A DNA stretch of 64,000 bases, from assembly GCF_013167215.1 (NCBI RefSeq), contig NZ_JABJWY010000034.1, positions 806,001-870,000 on the forward strand, in the 5' to 3' direction. The position numbers and the translations under genes were made by a program. The notes beneath the pieces are model-generated. The model did no database searches, had not been told where the DNA came from, and saw nothing but the letters and a program-made list of their open reading frames with translations. Below, in pieces: positions 8,016 through 17,749 of the stretch. This DNA comes from Sphingobacterium prati. GTDB taxonomy: Bacteria > Bacteroidota > Bacteroidia > Sphingobacteriales > Sphingobacteriaceae. How positions within the stretch are numbered: position 1 is the stretch's first letter; every line of letters begins with the position of its first letter.

Positions 8016-9374
8016 AACTGAGCTCAAAAGCTGGGCAAATAGCTCCACAATAGTATACTTTTCACCCTATTATAGAATATTTCAAGCGATTTCAAGCACT
8101 TGAAAAATGCTTCTTAGAGGGCTTTATCGGATGTAACCATTAATAAAGAATAGCTTTATATAAAAAACATAATTATATTGAAATAAAGCAAGTTAAACAC
8201 AATTAACACTCTTAAAATAGCCGTTTTACTTTTTATCAAACCTGCACCTGTGGCAATAGAATCATTTGATCTGATCCCTAAAATGAGCTCTTTGAGAAAG
8301 ACCTCTATCCCATACCTATGCTGAAAAACCATTGCCAGTAAAAAGCTGTAAACGATACAATAATCAACGATGCCAGCTTCTGTGAACACAAATTTTGGCA
8401 GATAAATAAAAAAAGAACCCTTCAAAACCAGCGTTTCTTATGGGTTAAAATAGCCCATATCGTGCTGACTCAAGGTCAAGATAGCGTCTTTTAAATTTTC
8501 CCGGACCTAAACTTATAATTGCACAATAAAATATTATTATTATTTTATACACAGAACTTTATAAATTTTATTTAAACAAAAGAACAATATAAAAAAACCA
8601 GAAAAATCTGTTCATTTTTATAGAAAAAAGATATGGATAAAATTTTATCCATATCTTTTTTCTATAAAAATATTCTGGGAGCAAACTGGGAGAGCAGGGA
8701 TACGCAAGCGTAAAATACCGCTCGTCCATCAAGGAAAGCCACCGGCACCATTTCACTTTGCCCAGCTTTCTTTACAATACGTAAATGTGTACGATGTAGA
8801 TCAGCAAATTACAAACATGGACCGTAACTGGATCGGAAACCCGCACCCTGATTTTTCCTAAACTTTGAATCGCACTGCTTTATTTGATTTGCAAAAGGAA
8901 ATCTTCAATACCCCAAGATCGCATACTGCCTTCCCCGAGCCTGCCTTTGATTTCACGCTATTTTTAAACGCTACAAACACTTGAATTTGCAAAAGGAATA
9001 CCCGAACACCGGCCCATACAAAAGATGGCTTAAAACCTTTCCACAGCTCTATGACATCCAAAAATATTTTTCCTAAGCAAGTCGTGCGGCTGGCCAACTC
9101 CTACTGTCAATCATTCCATGCTAAATTTTACAGCCGCAGTTAACATCATTTTTTTGAATATTAGCGAACAAGTCCTTTCTTGTCCTTCCGGGCATTGTAG
9201 TCCATAACTTGCGGGATATCTCCATCAGTTGCTTTTGGACACGACAGCGACTGTATACAGCAGCGACAATAAAGCTATCTATAGCTATCAATAAAAGTAC
9301 AGAACTCAAAAAAATTAAATATAACAAACTACAAAATAGAAATATAATCATATTTATATAAACAATAATAATAC
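8016..9374. other. Gene-poor, probably decayed region
   Basis: There is no convincing intact gene. A minus-strand ORF at 8156-8425 (89 codons, hydrophobic, ending YFNIIMFFI) and another at 9121-9351 (76 codons, one membrane segment then a basic tail) are possible but unsupported. On the plus strand, 8708-8862 reads as a protein-like stretch ending NMDRNWIGNPHPDFS before a stop, and 8863-9075 gives further protein-like pieces in different frames (LFDLQKEIFNTPRS; NLQKEYPNTGPYKRWLKTF). This looks like a gene broken by frameshifts; I could not name its family. A 58-bp palindrome sits at 8614-8671. Confidence 0.5.
8614..8671. repeat. 58-bp perfect palindrome without spacer
   Basis: Two 29-bp arms meet between 8642 and 8643 with no mismatch; the core reads GGATAAAATTTTATCC, flanked by AAAAAAGATAT and its complement. 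As RNA it folds into one very long hairpin with A-runs before and U-runs after, like a bidirectional terminator, yet no intact gene points into it. It may instead be a mobile-element or deletion junction. Confidence 0.85.
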
Positions 9375-9491
9375 ATGAAAAAGACGAATTACAACCACAA
9401 AGTACCCGCTAGACAGCTGATCATGTCAGAATTTTTAGATTCAGAAATAAGCAAACAAGCCCGCTTCTTACTATCTTTATACCAACATTAA
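9375..9491 (+). CDS. Possible 38-residue basic small protein
   Basis: ATG at 9375 opens a 39-codon frame, starting MKKTNYNHKVPARQL and ending FLLSLYQH, that stops 8 nt before the next ORF. It is Lys/Arg-rich at the N-terminus with a short amphipathic C-terminal helix. The tight spacing suggests co-translation with the membrane protein that follows. No family recognised; it may be chance. Confidence 0.3.
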   Translation: MKKTNYNHKVPARQLIMSEFLDSEISKQARFLLSLYQH

Positions 9492-9499
9492 TTCATTAC

Positions 9500-10127
9500 A
9501 TGTATAATTACACATCTGACAATATTCTATTTCTACAAACCGAGATAAGGAAAATCTGCAAAGTCCGCAATGCCATTATTGGACTATTTATAACGATGTT
9601 TCTTCTTTGCTATGGCTTCTTCTTCTATGTTTTTTTGGATAAGTGGACAGCTGCCTCAGATAAACTGACATTTTTTTACAAGTCACTCCCCCTCTTGAGT
9701 ACATTGTTCGTTTATTTCGGAGTACTATTCGGCGGGCTCAGCTGGGTCGTTTACGCCAAAAATCAGAAATTTATTATTGCCCTACGAGGTCTCAATAGCC
9801 TTGACCTTGATATTTGATATTTATCAGCGGTACACCCGAAGACTTGTCCGTATCTATGCAACTATTGCGCCGTACCTTTTTCAGGAGCATGAGCTTGTAT
9901 TTTTTGCTTTTTTTGGAAGTAAAAAAATTCCGATCAGTCAACTTCACCGTATAGAAACCAGGATTATTAGGAACCACCGTGGCCCGAATAGTTTCCGCGT
10001 CTATTTTTACAATGAATTCTTCAAGATTCATCAGGTGACAATGAACCAAAGAGGTGCCTTTGATTTTCTACAGGAACAGCTTTTGGAGGAAAATCCGAAC
10101 CTCAGCATCATTTCTAAAAACCATTAA
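9500..10127 (+). pseudogene. 2-TM protein with PH-like tail, split by a 7-bp tandem duplication
   Basis: The first frame (9500-9817, 105 residues) has two membrane segments (about 23-46 and 63-87). The second, continuing to 10127, has no ATG near its beginning and encodes a soluble domain with alternating beta-type segments (VFFAFFGSKKIPISQLHRIE; FRVYFYNEFFKIHQV) like bacterial PH/YcxB-like domains. The break is exact: GATATTT occurs twice in tandem at 9809-9815 and 9816-9822. Removing one copy joins the frames as SLDLDIYQRYTRRL. So a single protein of about 207 residues is interrupted by +7 nt. It could be a recent null allele, a phase-variable switch or a sequencing error. The fold of the soluble part is my inference. 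Confidence 0.65.
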
Positions 10128-10169
10128 GTTCCTTACACACAGTCTGCGTGTAAAAAGCAACCCTCCACC

Positions 10170-10649
10170 CTACCCTTCGATATAGCGGCTATAATCTCCT
10201 GATTCGGCGACCAGCTTGATGATATGATTACGCTCTTCAAGAAATCGCTTCATATAACGTGTAAGGAAAGACCATTCGGCAAACCGCCCCAAAGGACCTA
10301 GTGGCGCCCTAAAATTAAACACATCCCGCATCAGCACGCTACCATCAGCCTGCTCTTCGAAAAGATGCTGATGATCCATCGACTGAAATGCTCCCTGTAT
10401 CATTTTGTCTTCGAAAAAAAAGGGCTTTTCCATTTTTGTGATCTGCACCGTCAACGTTTGATATACACCCAGATGTTTTGCCCGCCACTGAACGGTCTGC
10501 CCCGCTTCGATCAGTCCACTAGTAACACCAGCTATCGCTTTCTCCTGTGTCTTGCCAGTCGAATACATATGTAAGTCTATACTACGGGCCAGATCAAAAA
10601 CCACCTCTATAGGCGCATTTAAAAAGGTATCTAATACAAGTGTTGGCAT
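10170..10649 (-). CDS. SRPBCC-fold (START/Bet v1-like) protein
   Basis: A 159-residue protein whose N-terminus (VLDTFLNAPIEVVFDLARSI) and pattern of strands and C-terminal helix (FLTRYMKRFLEERNHIIKLV) match the SRPBCC ligand-binding family often annotated as cyclase/dehydrase-like or cell-division-inhibitor-like. No signal peptide, so cytoplasmic. The ligand is unknown. It stands alone, divergent from the acetyltransferase at 10766. Confidence 0.75.
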   Translation of the reverse strand: MPTLVLDTFLNAPIEVVFDLARSIDLHMYSTGKTQEKAIAGVTSGLIEAGQTVQWRAKHLGVYQTLTVQITKMEKPFFFEDKMIQGAFQSMDHQHLFEEQADGSVLMRDVFNFRAPLGPLGRFAEWSFLTRYMKRFLEERNHIIKLVAESGDYSRYIEG

Positions 10650-10765
10650 AAAATCTTGCTATCGGTAAATTCGGAACAAATTTCGTAAAAAACATGAATT
10701 TCTTGGAAAGAGTCTAACAATTATCTAATTTAACCCTTCAATCTAATATCAATAACAAGAAGACT

Positions 10766-11275
10766 ATGATCACATTGCTTCCATTTGAAGAAGCTGACTT
10801 TGACCGCTTCAAATCCTGGATCAGATCTCCGGAAGAACTCCTGCAGTTCGCAGGTCCATATTTTTCATTTCCAGTGACTGATGAACAATTAAAAAAGTAT
10901 ATTGACGATCCCAAACGCCGCCCCTATAAAATTGTCAGTACAGAAACACACAATGTTATCGGACATTGTGAATTGAACTTTGAAAGAAGTATACCACGAT
11001 TATCTCGCATATTGATTGCTGACAATACGGAACGAAATAAAGGCTATGGCAAGAAAACCATCCATGCGATGCTGAAACTGCTCTTTGTTGACAACACTTA
11101 CGATCAGGCGGATTTAAACGTTTATGATTGGAACACAAATGCAATAAAATGTTATGAGGGTGTAGGGTTCCAGATCAATGAAGGTGTCACTAGCAAAACC
11201 TCAATCGGCAATGAAACCTGGATAGGCCTGAATATGCAGATCACCAAATCGAACTGGCTAGCCAAAACACAATGA
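10766..11275 (+). CDS. GNAT-family N-acetyltransferase
   Basis: A 169-residue RimJ/RimL-like acetyltransferase: an N-terminal LLPFEEADFDRFKSWI, VIGHCELNF on the central strands, the acetyl-CoA loop NKGYGKKTIHAML, and the late NAIKCYEGVGFQ typical of the family. The substrate cannot be told. Its stop overlaps the ATG of the phosphoesterase (ATGA, 4 nt), so the two form a translationally coupled pair. Confidence 0.85.
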   Translation: MITLLPFEEADFDRFKSWIRSPEELLQFAGPYFSFPVTDEQLKKYIDDPKRRPYKIVSTETHNVIGHCELNFERSIPRLSRILIADNTERNKGYGKKTIHAMLKLLFVDNTYDQADLNVYDWNTNAIKCYEGVGFQINEGVTSKTSIGNETWIGLNMQITKSNWLAKTQ

Positions 11276-12117
11276 AGAAGAAACGTTTTTTTAAGAAAGC
11301 CTTTATTACCCTGGCCTTGATCGCTGCTCTGCTCGGTTATTATGCCTGGCAGATCGAACCACACTGGGTCAAATTCGAACAGCTAAAACTCCCTATAAAA
11401 AACCTTCCTAGCAACCTTGAAGGGAAAACTCTCGTTCAGATTTCGGATATCCACATCGGTGACTATGTGAGTAAAGATTTTATCAAAAACAACTTCGCGA
11501 AAGTTGGCATAACACATCCGGACATTATTGTTTACACAGGTGATTTTGTCCGATTGGTCGACAATGCCCTGCCACTTCATGATCTAGACGAAGTCATACA
11601 ATTAGCCCCAAAAGGAAAACTACAGACATTGGCCATCTTGGGAAATCATGATTATGGACGAGACTTTAAAGACGGTTCCGCAGCGGATTCAATCACTACA
11701 CTGCTAAAAAAGTATCATATTACTGTTTTAAGAAACGAAACTGTGAATATAAATGGTCTACAGCTCTATGGTATGGACGACTATTGGGGAACAAACTTTG
11801 ATCCTGTAAAAACTATGCAGAACTACGATCGTAACCATGCAAACCTTGTCCTCTGCCACAACCCCGATGTAGCTGATCTGGATGTATGGAACGGCTTTGA
11901 AGGGTGGATTTTATCAGGTCACACACATGCCGGACAAGTACGGATCCCATTTTGGGGCTCTCCCATTATCCCTGTCTCGAACAAAAACTACGATCAGGGT
12001 GTTAAAAAACTACCGGGCAACCGAACCCTTTACATCAACAGGGGCCTCGGTCACAGTATCCCTATCCGCTTTAATGCGCAACCTGAAATAACGATTTTCA
12101 CGTTAACAAAGGGCTAA
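11272..12117 (+). CDS. Membrane-anchored YaeI-like metallophosphoesterase
   Basis: A 281-residue calcineurin-like phosphoesterase. An N-terminal basic stretch and one membrane segment (about 9-26) place the catalytic domain outside the inner membrane. Metal-site motifs in order: ISDIHIGD, YTGDF, LGNHDYG, LCHNPD and SGHTHAGQ. The family includes UDP-2,3-diacylglucosamine and phosphodiester hydrolases of the YaeI group, so an envelope lipid is a plausible target but is not shown. It overlaps the preceding acetyltransferase gene by 4 nt. Confidence 0.88.
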   Translation: MKKKRFFKKAFITLALIAALLGYYAWQIEPHWVKFEQLKLPIKNLPSNLEGKTLVQISDIHIGDYVSKDFIKNNFAKVGITHPDIIVYTGDFVRLVDNALPLHDLDEVIQLAPKGKLQTLAILGNHDYGRDFKDGSAADSITTLLKKYHITVLRNETVNINGLQLYGMDDYWGTNFDPVKTMQNYDRNHANLVLCHNPDVADLDVWNGFEGWILSGHTHAGQVRIPFWGSPIIPVSNKNYDQGVKKLPGNRTLYINRGLGHSIPIRFNAQPEITIFTLTKG

Positions 12118-12300
12118 GATCTCGGATACAGCCGAGTTTAATGCTACGCAAACTGAAATTAAATCTGGAAGGATATACAGCCATTCTCAGCATTTATTTA
12201 CACTAGCTCACGAATTGGTTGACAAGTTCAAAGCACAGAAGTATATCCTATAATTGAAAAATAGTGTTGACATTGTAATTAATTAGCAGATATAGGCCAC

Positions 12301-12588
12301 ATGACAAGAATCGAAACCAAAAGAACATGTAGTAATGGGCACAGCTTCTATAAGCGTACAGATTGCCCAACATGCCCAATATGCGAAAAGGAAAAGAACC
12401 TGAAGATGGTATTCTAGCTCTTTTAAGTAGCCCCGCTAGAAATGCGCTGTTAAACCATGGTATGATCAACTTGAAAAGCTGGCTCAGTACTCGGTGAAGG
12501 ACCTACTGAAGCTCCATGGTCTTGGAAAAGCTTCCTTACCCCTGTTAAGTTAGGCTTTAATGGAAAAGGGATTAATTTTAAGGAGTAG
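12301..12588 (+). pseudogene. Broken zinc-finger + RNAP alpha-CTD-like (HhH) small protein
   Basis: The pieces line up with a small Bacteroidota family with a zinc-finger-like head and an RNA polymerase alpha C-terminal-type helix-hairpin-helix tail. Frame 1 from the ATG at 12301 gives KRTCSNGHSFYKRTDCPTCP then ICEKEK and stops. After a shift near 12395 another frame gives GILALLSSPARNALLNHG. After a second shift near 12456 a third gives KLAQYSVKDLLKLHGLGKAS and then LPLLS, an in-frame TAG, and ALMEKGLI. At least two frameshifts and one nonsense codon, so it cannot make the full protein. Zinc ligands CX2C and the HGLG hairpin are still visible. Coordinates of the 3' end are approximate. Confidence 0.75.
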
Positions 12589-12616
12589 GCTATTCTGTCA
12601 GTTGATAACAAAAAAC

Positions 12617-12671
12617 AAGCCCTCGCTTGGCTTCCACATAGTTTCTGGCTATTAGAAGTGCTTGAGGGCTT
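12617..12671 (-). terminator. Terminator of the cold-shock-like gene
   Basis: AAGCCCTC (12617-12624) and GAGGGCTT (12664-12671) close a long imperfect hairpin, followed on the minus strand by TTGTTTTTTG. Confidence 0.6.
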
Positions 12672-12711
12672 TATAATTCAACGCTTTTAGCACAAGCGGA
12701 ATCTTCGTTTA

Positions 12712-13137
12712 CTAGTACTCAATCAAAACCTCAGTAACCTGAGCGCCTTGTTTAGCACTTTTGAATTTAAACTTCACTTTTTGGTTCAGGTTCAATTTCT
12801 GCCCGACAAGACGGTCATTGAAATAAATAGATTGTTGGGTCTCATTGTCCCTAATGAATCCGTAATTGGATTCTGCATTGTAATGGACAACCTTTCCGAA
12901 AGAATACTCATCCTGATGATTTGAACTCATGCTTGGACTCTCCCCTTCTTTCAATTTTATCGCAGGTCTGTCTGAGATATTCCCATGTTCATCAACATAA
13001 GCAAACAATTCTTCCAAAGATTTTCCTTTGTCATTGTTTGTTTTATTGAATTCTTTTTTCTCAATTTTGTGTTGTTTTTTGAGTAGTTTCTTTTTTTCTC
13101 GTTCTTTTTTGTTAAATGTAATTTGGCTTTTGCTCAT
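12712..13137 (-). CDS. Cold-shock-domain-like RNA-binding protein with Lys-rich head
   Basis: A 141-residue protein. Residues 1-40 are very rich in Lys and Glu (KKEREKKKLLKKQHKIEKKE), probably a coiled or nucleic-acid-binding tail. About 75-141 form a cold-shock-like OB fold: FGKVVHYNAESNYGFIRD has the GxI/YGFI RNA-binding strand and is followed by IYFNDRLVGQKL. Bacteroidota commonly carry this architecture. A leader of about 90 nt lies upstream, with TACCTTTG (-7 type, minus strand, at 13235-13242), which would suit post-transcriptional control. The role in RNA chaperoning is inferred. Confidence 0.8.
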   Translation of the reverse strand: MSKSQITFNKKEREKKKLLKKQHKIEKKEFNKTNNDKGKSLEELFAYVDEHGNISDRPAIKLKEGESPSMSSNHQDEYSFGKVVHYNAESNYGFIRDNETQQSIYFNDRLVGQKLNLNQKVKFKFKSAKQGAQVTEVLIEY

Positions 13138-13531
13138 TCAATATGGATTAAAAATAAAATGTTCCCGAGGAGGTTTCGGACCTTTAGAGCTTCGTTGAAA
13201 GATAAAAATGCGAGGTGTTCTAAGGAGATAATTGCAAAGGTACAAAAAAAATAGGAGAAATCAGATAGGTGCTTTTGCAATTATCATAGGATTGCCGGGC
13301 AAATTGCAGGCTATTTACCGAAGATATGAAAACTATCGGTTTTGATTGAATACGAATAACACTGCTCGATAACGCGGGTGAGTCCTATACCCCATACAAT
13401 TTTCTGATCAATGAAGGCCAAAAAGCGTACGATCCTACTATAGTATAGCTATTGTTTGAGTTGCGGAATAAAAATCGAAAAATTTGATAAAACAAAAATA
13501 TCTTTTGGACGTTATTTTGAAAAAAAACATT
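13138..13531. promoter_or_regulatory. Divergent intergenic region with -7 element and leader
   Basis: On the minus strand TACCTTTG at 13235-13242 is the probable -7 element of the cold-shock-like gene; no good -33 is seen. The leader holds a CCGA/TCGG mini-hairpin near 13167-13181. Between 13245 and 13531 I see nothing firm except the start of the YjdJ-like gene. Confidence 0.4.
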
Positions 13532-13813
13532 ATGGAAGTAAAAAATATCGAAAGAGAAGACAAAGGCAATTTCATTGCTGAGGTGGAAAATAACGAAGCT
13601 GGAATTTTGGAATACACATGGCAGAGTGAGCGTGAATTCTCCATCGACCATACCGAAGTCTATGACGAATATCAAGGCATGAGTGTGGGCAAAAAACTCG
13701 TCCTTGAAGCTGTGGATTACGCACGGAAAAACGATGCCAAGATTATCCCAAACTGTCCATACGCAAAATCAATTTTTGAAAAAACGATTGCCTTCCAGGA
13801 TGTATTGGCATAA
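13532..13813 (+). CDS. YjdJ-like small GNAT N-acetyltransferase
   Basis: A 93-residue minimal acetyltransferase. The ATG at 13532 gives the usual length; an earlier frame opening at 13484 has no homologous feel. Marks: EYTWQSEREFSIDHTEV, the acetyl-CoA loop YQGMSVGKKLV and the C-terminal IIPNCPYAKSIFEK with the CPY motif typical of the YjdJ/Gcn5-related single-domain group. The substrate is unknown. It converges on leuS across a shared bidirectional terminator. Confidence 0.85.
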   Translation: MEVKNIEREDKGNFIAEVENNEAGILEYTWQSEREFSIDHTEVYDEYQGMSVGKKLVLEAVDYARKNDAKIIPNCPYAKSIFEKTIAFQDVLA

Positions 13814-13848
13814 AAAAGCCATCTTATCCTTGAGATAAAATGGCTTTT
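13814..13848. terminator. Bidirectional terminator
   Basis: Arms 13814-13828 and 13834-13848 (AAAAGCCAT...ATGGCTTTT, one mismatch), 5-nt loop, A-run before and T-run after. Serves the YjdJ-like gene (+) and leuS (-). Confidence 0.8.
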
Positions 13849-13866
13849 ATTTGATAACGGAAAAAA

Positions 13867-16650
13867 CTAAGCTACGATATTGATTATTTTCCCTTTGACA
13901 AAAATAATCTTCTTAATTGGTTTTCCATCCAGATGTCTTTGTACATCAGCATGCGCTCTGATCGTTTCTTCAACAGTTTGTTGATCTAAGTCCAATGCAA
14001 GTGAAAGATTGAACTTCATTTTACCATTGAAAGATACCGGATAGGCAAATTCAGACTCAACGAGATATTCCGGTTTAAACACAGGATAAGTTGCTTGCGA
14101 AAGTGTACCCGGCGCATTGCCTAACAAGTTCCACAATTCCTCGGTAATATGTGGTGCGTAGGATTGAAGAACGATGATAAGTTGCTCCAATACCTGGCGT
14201 TTATTGCATTTCAGATCAGTCAATTCGTTGACACAGATCATAAAGGCAGAAACTGAGGTATTGAAAGAGAAACGTTCAATATCATCCTCCACTTTCTTGA
14301 TAATCTTATGCAGCGCTTTAAACTCAGCTTTTGAAGGCTCTGCATCAGATACGTTAAAATTACCTTCCGCATCATGAAACAGGCGCCATACTTTCTTTAG
14401 AAATTTGTAAACACCTTCAATACCATTGGTGTTCCAAGGTTTAGCCTGTTCCAATGGTCCCAAAAACATTTCATAAAGGCGTAAGGTATCGGCACCGTAA
14501 GTTTCGATGATATCATCTGGATTAACGACATTGAATTTTGATTTGGACATTTTCTCCACCTCACTGCCGCATATGTATTTACCATTTTCCAACACAAACT
14601 CTGCATTCCCAAAATCAGGCCTAAAATTTTTGAATTTTTCCAAATCCAATACATCGTTCGATACAATATTGACATCCACGTGCATGGGGATTGTATTGTA
14701 ATCATTTCTCAGTCCGTAGGATACAAATTGATTAGTTCCTCTACCCTCTTCATCTAGTACACGGTAGACAAAATTTGAACGACCTTGAATCATCCCCTGA
14801 TTGATCAGTTTTCGGAACGGTTCTTCCTCATTGTGATAGCCAAGATCCTTTAAAAATTTATTCCAAAAACGGGAATACAACAAGTGTCCAGTCGCATGCT
14901 CTGAACCACCAATGTATAAATCAACTGCTTTCCAGTAATCAACAGCTTCCTTAGAAGCAAAGTTACCCTCGTTCTTTGGATCCATGTATCTGAACCAATA
15001 CCATGAAGAACCTGCCCATCCCGGCATCGTGCTCAACTCGTACTCGTACTGATCTTCATATTTCCAACCTTTTGCACGTCCTAAAGGAGGTTCACCTGAT
15101 TCTGTTGGCAAGTATTTATCTACTTCCGGTAATAATAAAGGTAGTTCTTCCTCCTTAATGAGATAAGGTAAGCCATTTTTAAAGTAAACAGGTACCGGTT
15201 CGCCCCAATAACGTTGACGACCAAAAATCGCATCGCGCATACGGAAGTTGATCTTTGCTTTACCTAATTTCAATTCTTCGAGCTTCGCAATCAGCGCAGG
15301 CACAGCCTCTTGATAAGTCATGCCATTGATAAAATCGGAATTGATATATTTCCCATCCTTGTTCGGATCAGCCTCTTCCTCGATATGCTGTGTATCCGAA
15401 ATCGGGATAATTTCTAAATTAAAATGTTTAGCAAAAACATAATCACGCTGATCACCACTAGGAACAGCCATTACTGCCCCGGTGCCATATCCAGCCAGCA
15501 CATAATCCGCAATCCAGATCTGTACATCCCGACCCGAAATAGGGTGCTTCGCGTAGGCACCTGTAAAAGCACCGGATACTGTTTTGGTATCGGCCATACG
15601 ATCCAATTCGGATTTTTTTGCTGTTTTCTCGATATATGCCTCAACTTCAGCTTTTTGTTCTGCTGTGGTTAATGCGGCGACCAATTCATGTTCGGGAGCC
15701 AAAACAACAAATGAAACGCCGAAAATGGTATCTACACGTGTTGTAAAAACTTCTATCGCAGTATCCAGCTGCGGAACGGGGAATTTTACCGAAGCGCCAA
15801 CAGATTTACCAATCCAGTTACGTTGCATCTCAACCAAAGGTTCGGGCCAGTCAATGGTGTCCAAACCTTTTAATAGGCGATCAGCGTACGCCGTAATACG
15901 CATGGACCATTGCATCATCTTCTTTTGCTCAACCGGGTAGCCACCACGTTCAGATACACCATTGATGACCTCATCGTTCGCGAGTACTGTACCCAATGCG
16001 GCACACCAATTCACCGTACTTTCACGCAAATATGCAATCCGGTATTTTAACAACTCGCGTTGTTGTGTTTCTTCCTCAAATGATTTCCATTCCTGTGAAG
16101 TGAACTCCAATACATCATCGTCAGAAACTGCTTGAATAGCCGCCGAACCATTTGTGGAAAATTTTGCGATCAATGTATCAATTGGTTCCGCTTTATCCGT
16201 TTCCTTATTATACCAGGAATTGAATAATTTCATAAAAATCCACTGCGTCCATTTATAGTAAGCCGGATCGGAGGTTCGTACCTCTCTACTCCAATCATAA
16301 GAGAAACCGATATTGTCCATCTGCTCGCGGTAACGACTGATATTCACTTCGGTTGTAACCGCAGGATGTTGTCCAGTTTGAATCGCATATTGCTCTGCCG
16401 GAAGTCCAAAGGAATCATAACCCATTGGATGGAGCACATTGAAGCCTTTTAAACGTTTATATCTTGAAAAGATATCCGAAGCAATGTATCCGAGTGGATG
16501 ACCGACATGTAGTCCCGCCCCAGATGGATAAGGAAACATATCCAACACATAGTATTTTGGCTTTTGATGCGTATCTGATGTTTTATAAGTTTGATGATCC
16601 GCCCAAAACTTTTGCCATTTTTTCTCTAATGATTTGTGATTATACTCCAT
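13867..16650 (-). CDS. leuS: Leucyl-tRNA synthetase
   Basis: Charges tRNA-Leu. The 927 residues include the class I signatures HVGH (H48-H51, in [13 protein letters not shown]) and KMSKS (K700-S704). Between them lies the CP1 editing domain with the conserved TRVDTIFG and a [16 protein letters not shown] block. The anticodon-binding and C-terminal domains follow, ending GKIINIVA. Length and motif order are normal for Bacteroidota. Apparently a single-gene unit, divergent from ftsX. Confidence 0.98.
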   Translation of the reverse strand: MEYNHKSLEKKWQKFWADHQTYKTSDTHQKPKYYVLDMFPYPSGAGLHVGHPLGYIASDIFSRYKRLKGFNVLHPMGYDSFGLPAEQYAIQTGQHPAVTTEVNISRYREQMDNIGFSYDWSREVRTSDPAYYKWTQWIFMKLFNSWYNKETDKAEPIDTLIAKFSTNGSAAIQAVSDDDVLEFTSQEWKSFEEETQQRELLKYRIAYLRESTVNWCAALGTVLANDEVINGVSERGGYPVEQKKMMQWSMRITAYADRLLKGLDTIDWPEPLVEMQRNWIGKSVGASVKFPVPQLDTAIEVFTTRVDTIFGVSFVVLAPEHELVAALTTAEQKAEVEAYIEKTAKKSELDRMADTKTVSGAFTGAYAKHPISGRDVQIWIADYVLAGYGTGAVMAVPSGDQRDYVFAKHFNLEIIPISDTQHIEEEADPNKDGKYINSDFINGMTYQEAVPALIAKLEELKLGKAKINFRMRDAIFGRQRYWGEPVPVYFKNGLPYLIKEEELPLLLPEVDKYLPTESGEPPLGRAKGWKYEDQYEYELSTMPGWAGSSWYWFRYMDPKNEGNFASKEAVDYWKAVDLYIGGSEHATGHLLYSRFWNKFLKDLGYHNEEEPFRKLINQGMIQGRSNFVYRVLDEEGRGTNQFVSYGLRNDYNTIPMHVDVNIVSNDVLDLEKFKNFRPDFGNAEFVLENGKYICGSEVEKMSKSKFNVVNPDDIIETYGADTLRLYEMFLGPLEQAKPWNTNGIEGVYKFLKKVWRLFHDAEGNFNVSDAEPSKAEFKALHKIIKKVEDDIERFSFNTSVSAFMICVNELTDLKCNKRQVLEQLIIVLQSYAPHITEELWNLLGNAPGTLSQATYPVFKPEYLVESEFAYPVSFNGKMKFNLSLALDLDQQTVEETIRAHADVQRHLDGKPIKKIIFVKGKIINIVA

Positions 16651-16868
16651 TTTTGTTCGTAAGGAATTTTTATGACTTGCGAAATTACGATTTTAATACT
16701 GAAATGTGATAAAAGTTTTGTAGTTTGAACAATAAATTATAGTATTGAAAAGTTATTTAAACATAGGTAGAATACAAAATTCGAAATGATTTTTATCAAA
16801 GTAATTACAAGATAAATTCGAAATCTTCCGCTCAATTAGTTACTTTCGCAAATAAATTTTTGCTTATT

Positions 16869-17747
16869 ATGTCAGAATACGAATTAAGCACACAAAAAAG
16901 AAAAACAAAGTCTGTATATGTTTCCACAGTGATCAGCATTGCCCTGGTATTGTTGGTGACCGGTATGTTAGGCTTATTATTGGTGCACGCTAAAAATCTT
17001 TCAAAGTACGTTAAAGAAAACATTGTCCTAAATGTCATTGTAAACGATGGCACTAGTGAGGGTGACGTACTCTCCTTACAAAAAGATCTTGAAAAAGATC
17101 CTTATGTACTTCGTTCGGTATATATCAGCAAAGAAATCGCTGCGAAAAACCTGAAAGAAGATCTTGGTGAAGATTTTGTGCAGTATCTTGGGCATAATCC
17201 ATTATTGCCTTCCCTGGATGTCTATATGAAGGAAAATTACGCCAATACAGACAGTATTAAAACATTCATTGAAAAAATCTCTAAAAATAATAGAATAAAA
17301 GAGGTGGTTTATCAGGAATCGTTAATTGATATGGTCAATAAAAACGTTCGTATCATTGGAATGATTGTTTTAGCCTTTGCTGTTATTTTATTGATCATTG
17401 CTGTTGCCTTAATCAACAATACCATACGCTTGGCCATTTATTCCCAACGTTTCTTAATCAAAAGTATGCAATTAATAGGTGCGACCAAAAACTTTATTCG
17501 TAAGCCTTTTATCACTTACGGTATTATCCATGGTCTCCTTGGTTCATTAATCGCGATCTTATTGTTGATATTGACGCTCAAATTTGCGCAGCAACAGATA
17601 CCTGAATTGGTATTTTTACGCAATTGGTTTGAATTTGCGGTTATCTTTTTGGGGGTTATCTTCATCGGAATTTTAATCTCAGGACTTAGCACCTACTTTG
17701 CTGTTACTAAATATTTAAAAGCGCAATCTAACGACTTATATAGATAA
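16869..17747 (+). CDS. ftsX: Cell division ABC-type membrane protein FtsX
   Basis: A 292-residue FtsX: cytoplasmic tail, first membrane segment (about 21-42), a periplasmic loop of about 110 residues (VNDGTSEGDVLSL onward), then three more segments. With FtsE it forms a transporter-like complex that activates peptidoglycan hydrolases at the septum. I chose the ATG at 16869 (MSEYELSTQKRKTKS) over one three codons upstream. ftsE is not adjacent. It is the first gene of a tight run with DUF3098, uppP, truB and ribF (2, 15, 8 and 55-nt gaps). Confidence 0.92.
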   Translation: MSEYELSTQKRKTKSVYVSTVISIALVLLVTGMLGLLLVHAKNLSKYVKENIVLNVIVNDGTSEGDVLSLQKDLEKDPYVLRSVYISKEIAAKNLKEDLGEDFVQYLGHNPLLPSLDVYMKENYANTDSIKTFIEKISKNNRIKEVVYQESLIDMVNKNVRIIGMIVLAFAVILLIIAVALINNTIRLAIYSQRFLIKSMQLIGATKNFIRKPFITYGIIHGLLGSLIAILLLILTLKFAQQQIPELVFLRNWFEFAVIFLGVIFIGILISGLSTYFAVTKYLKAQSNDLYR

Positions 17748-17749
17748 AA

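Noticed and set aside
8156..8425. Transposase remnant on the minus strand
   Set aside because: Hydrophobic frame with no DDE motif, no terminal repeats and no target duplication seen; left as unassigned.
9777..9817. TTG start for a separate second gene
   Set aside because: The frame joins the upstream one exactly if the heptamer duplication is removed; a TTG start inside the overlap is less likely.
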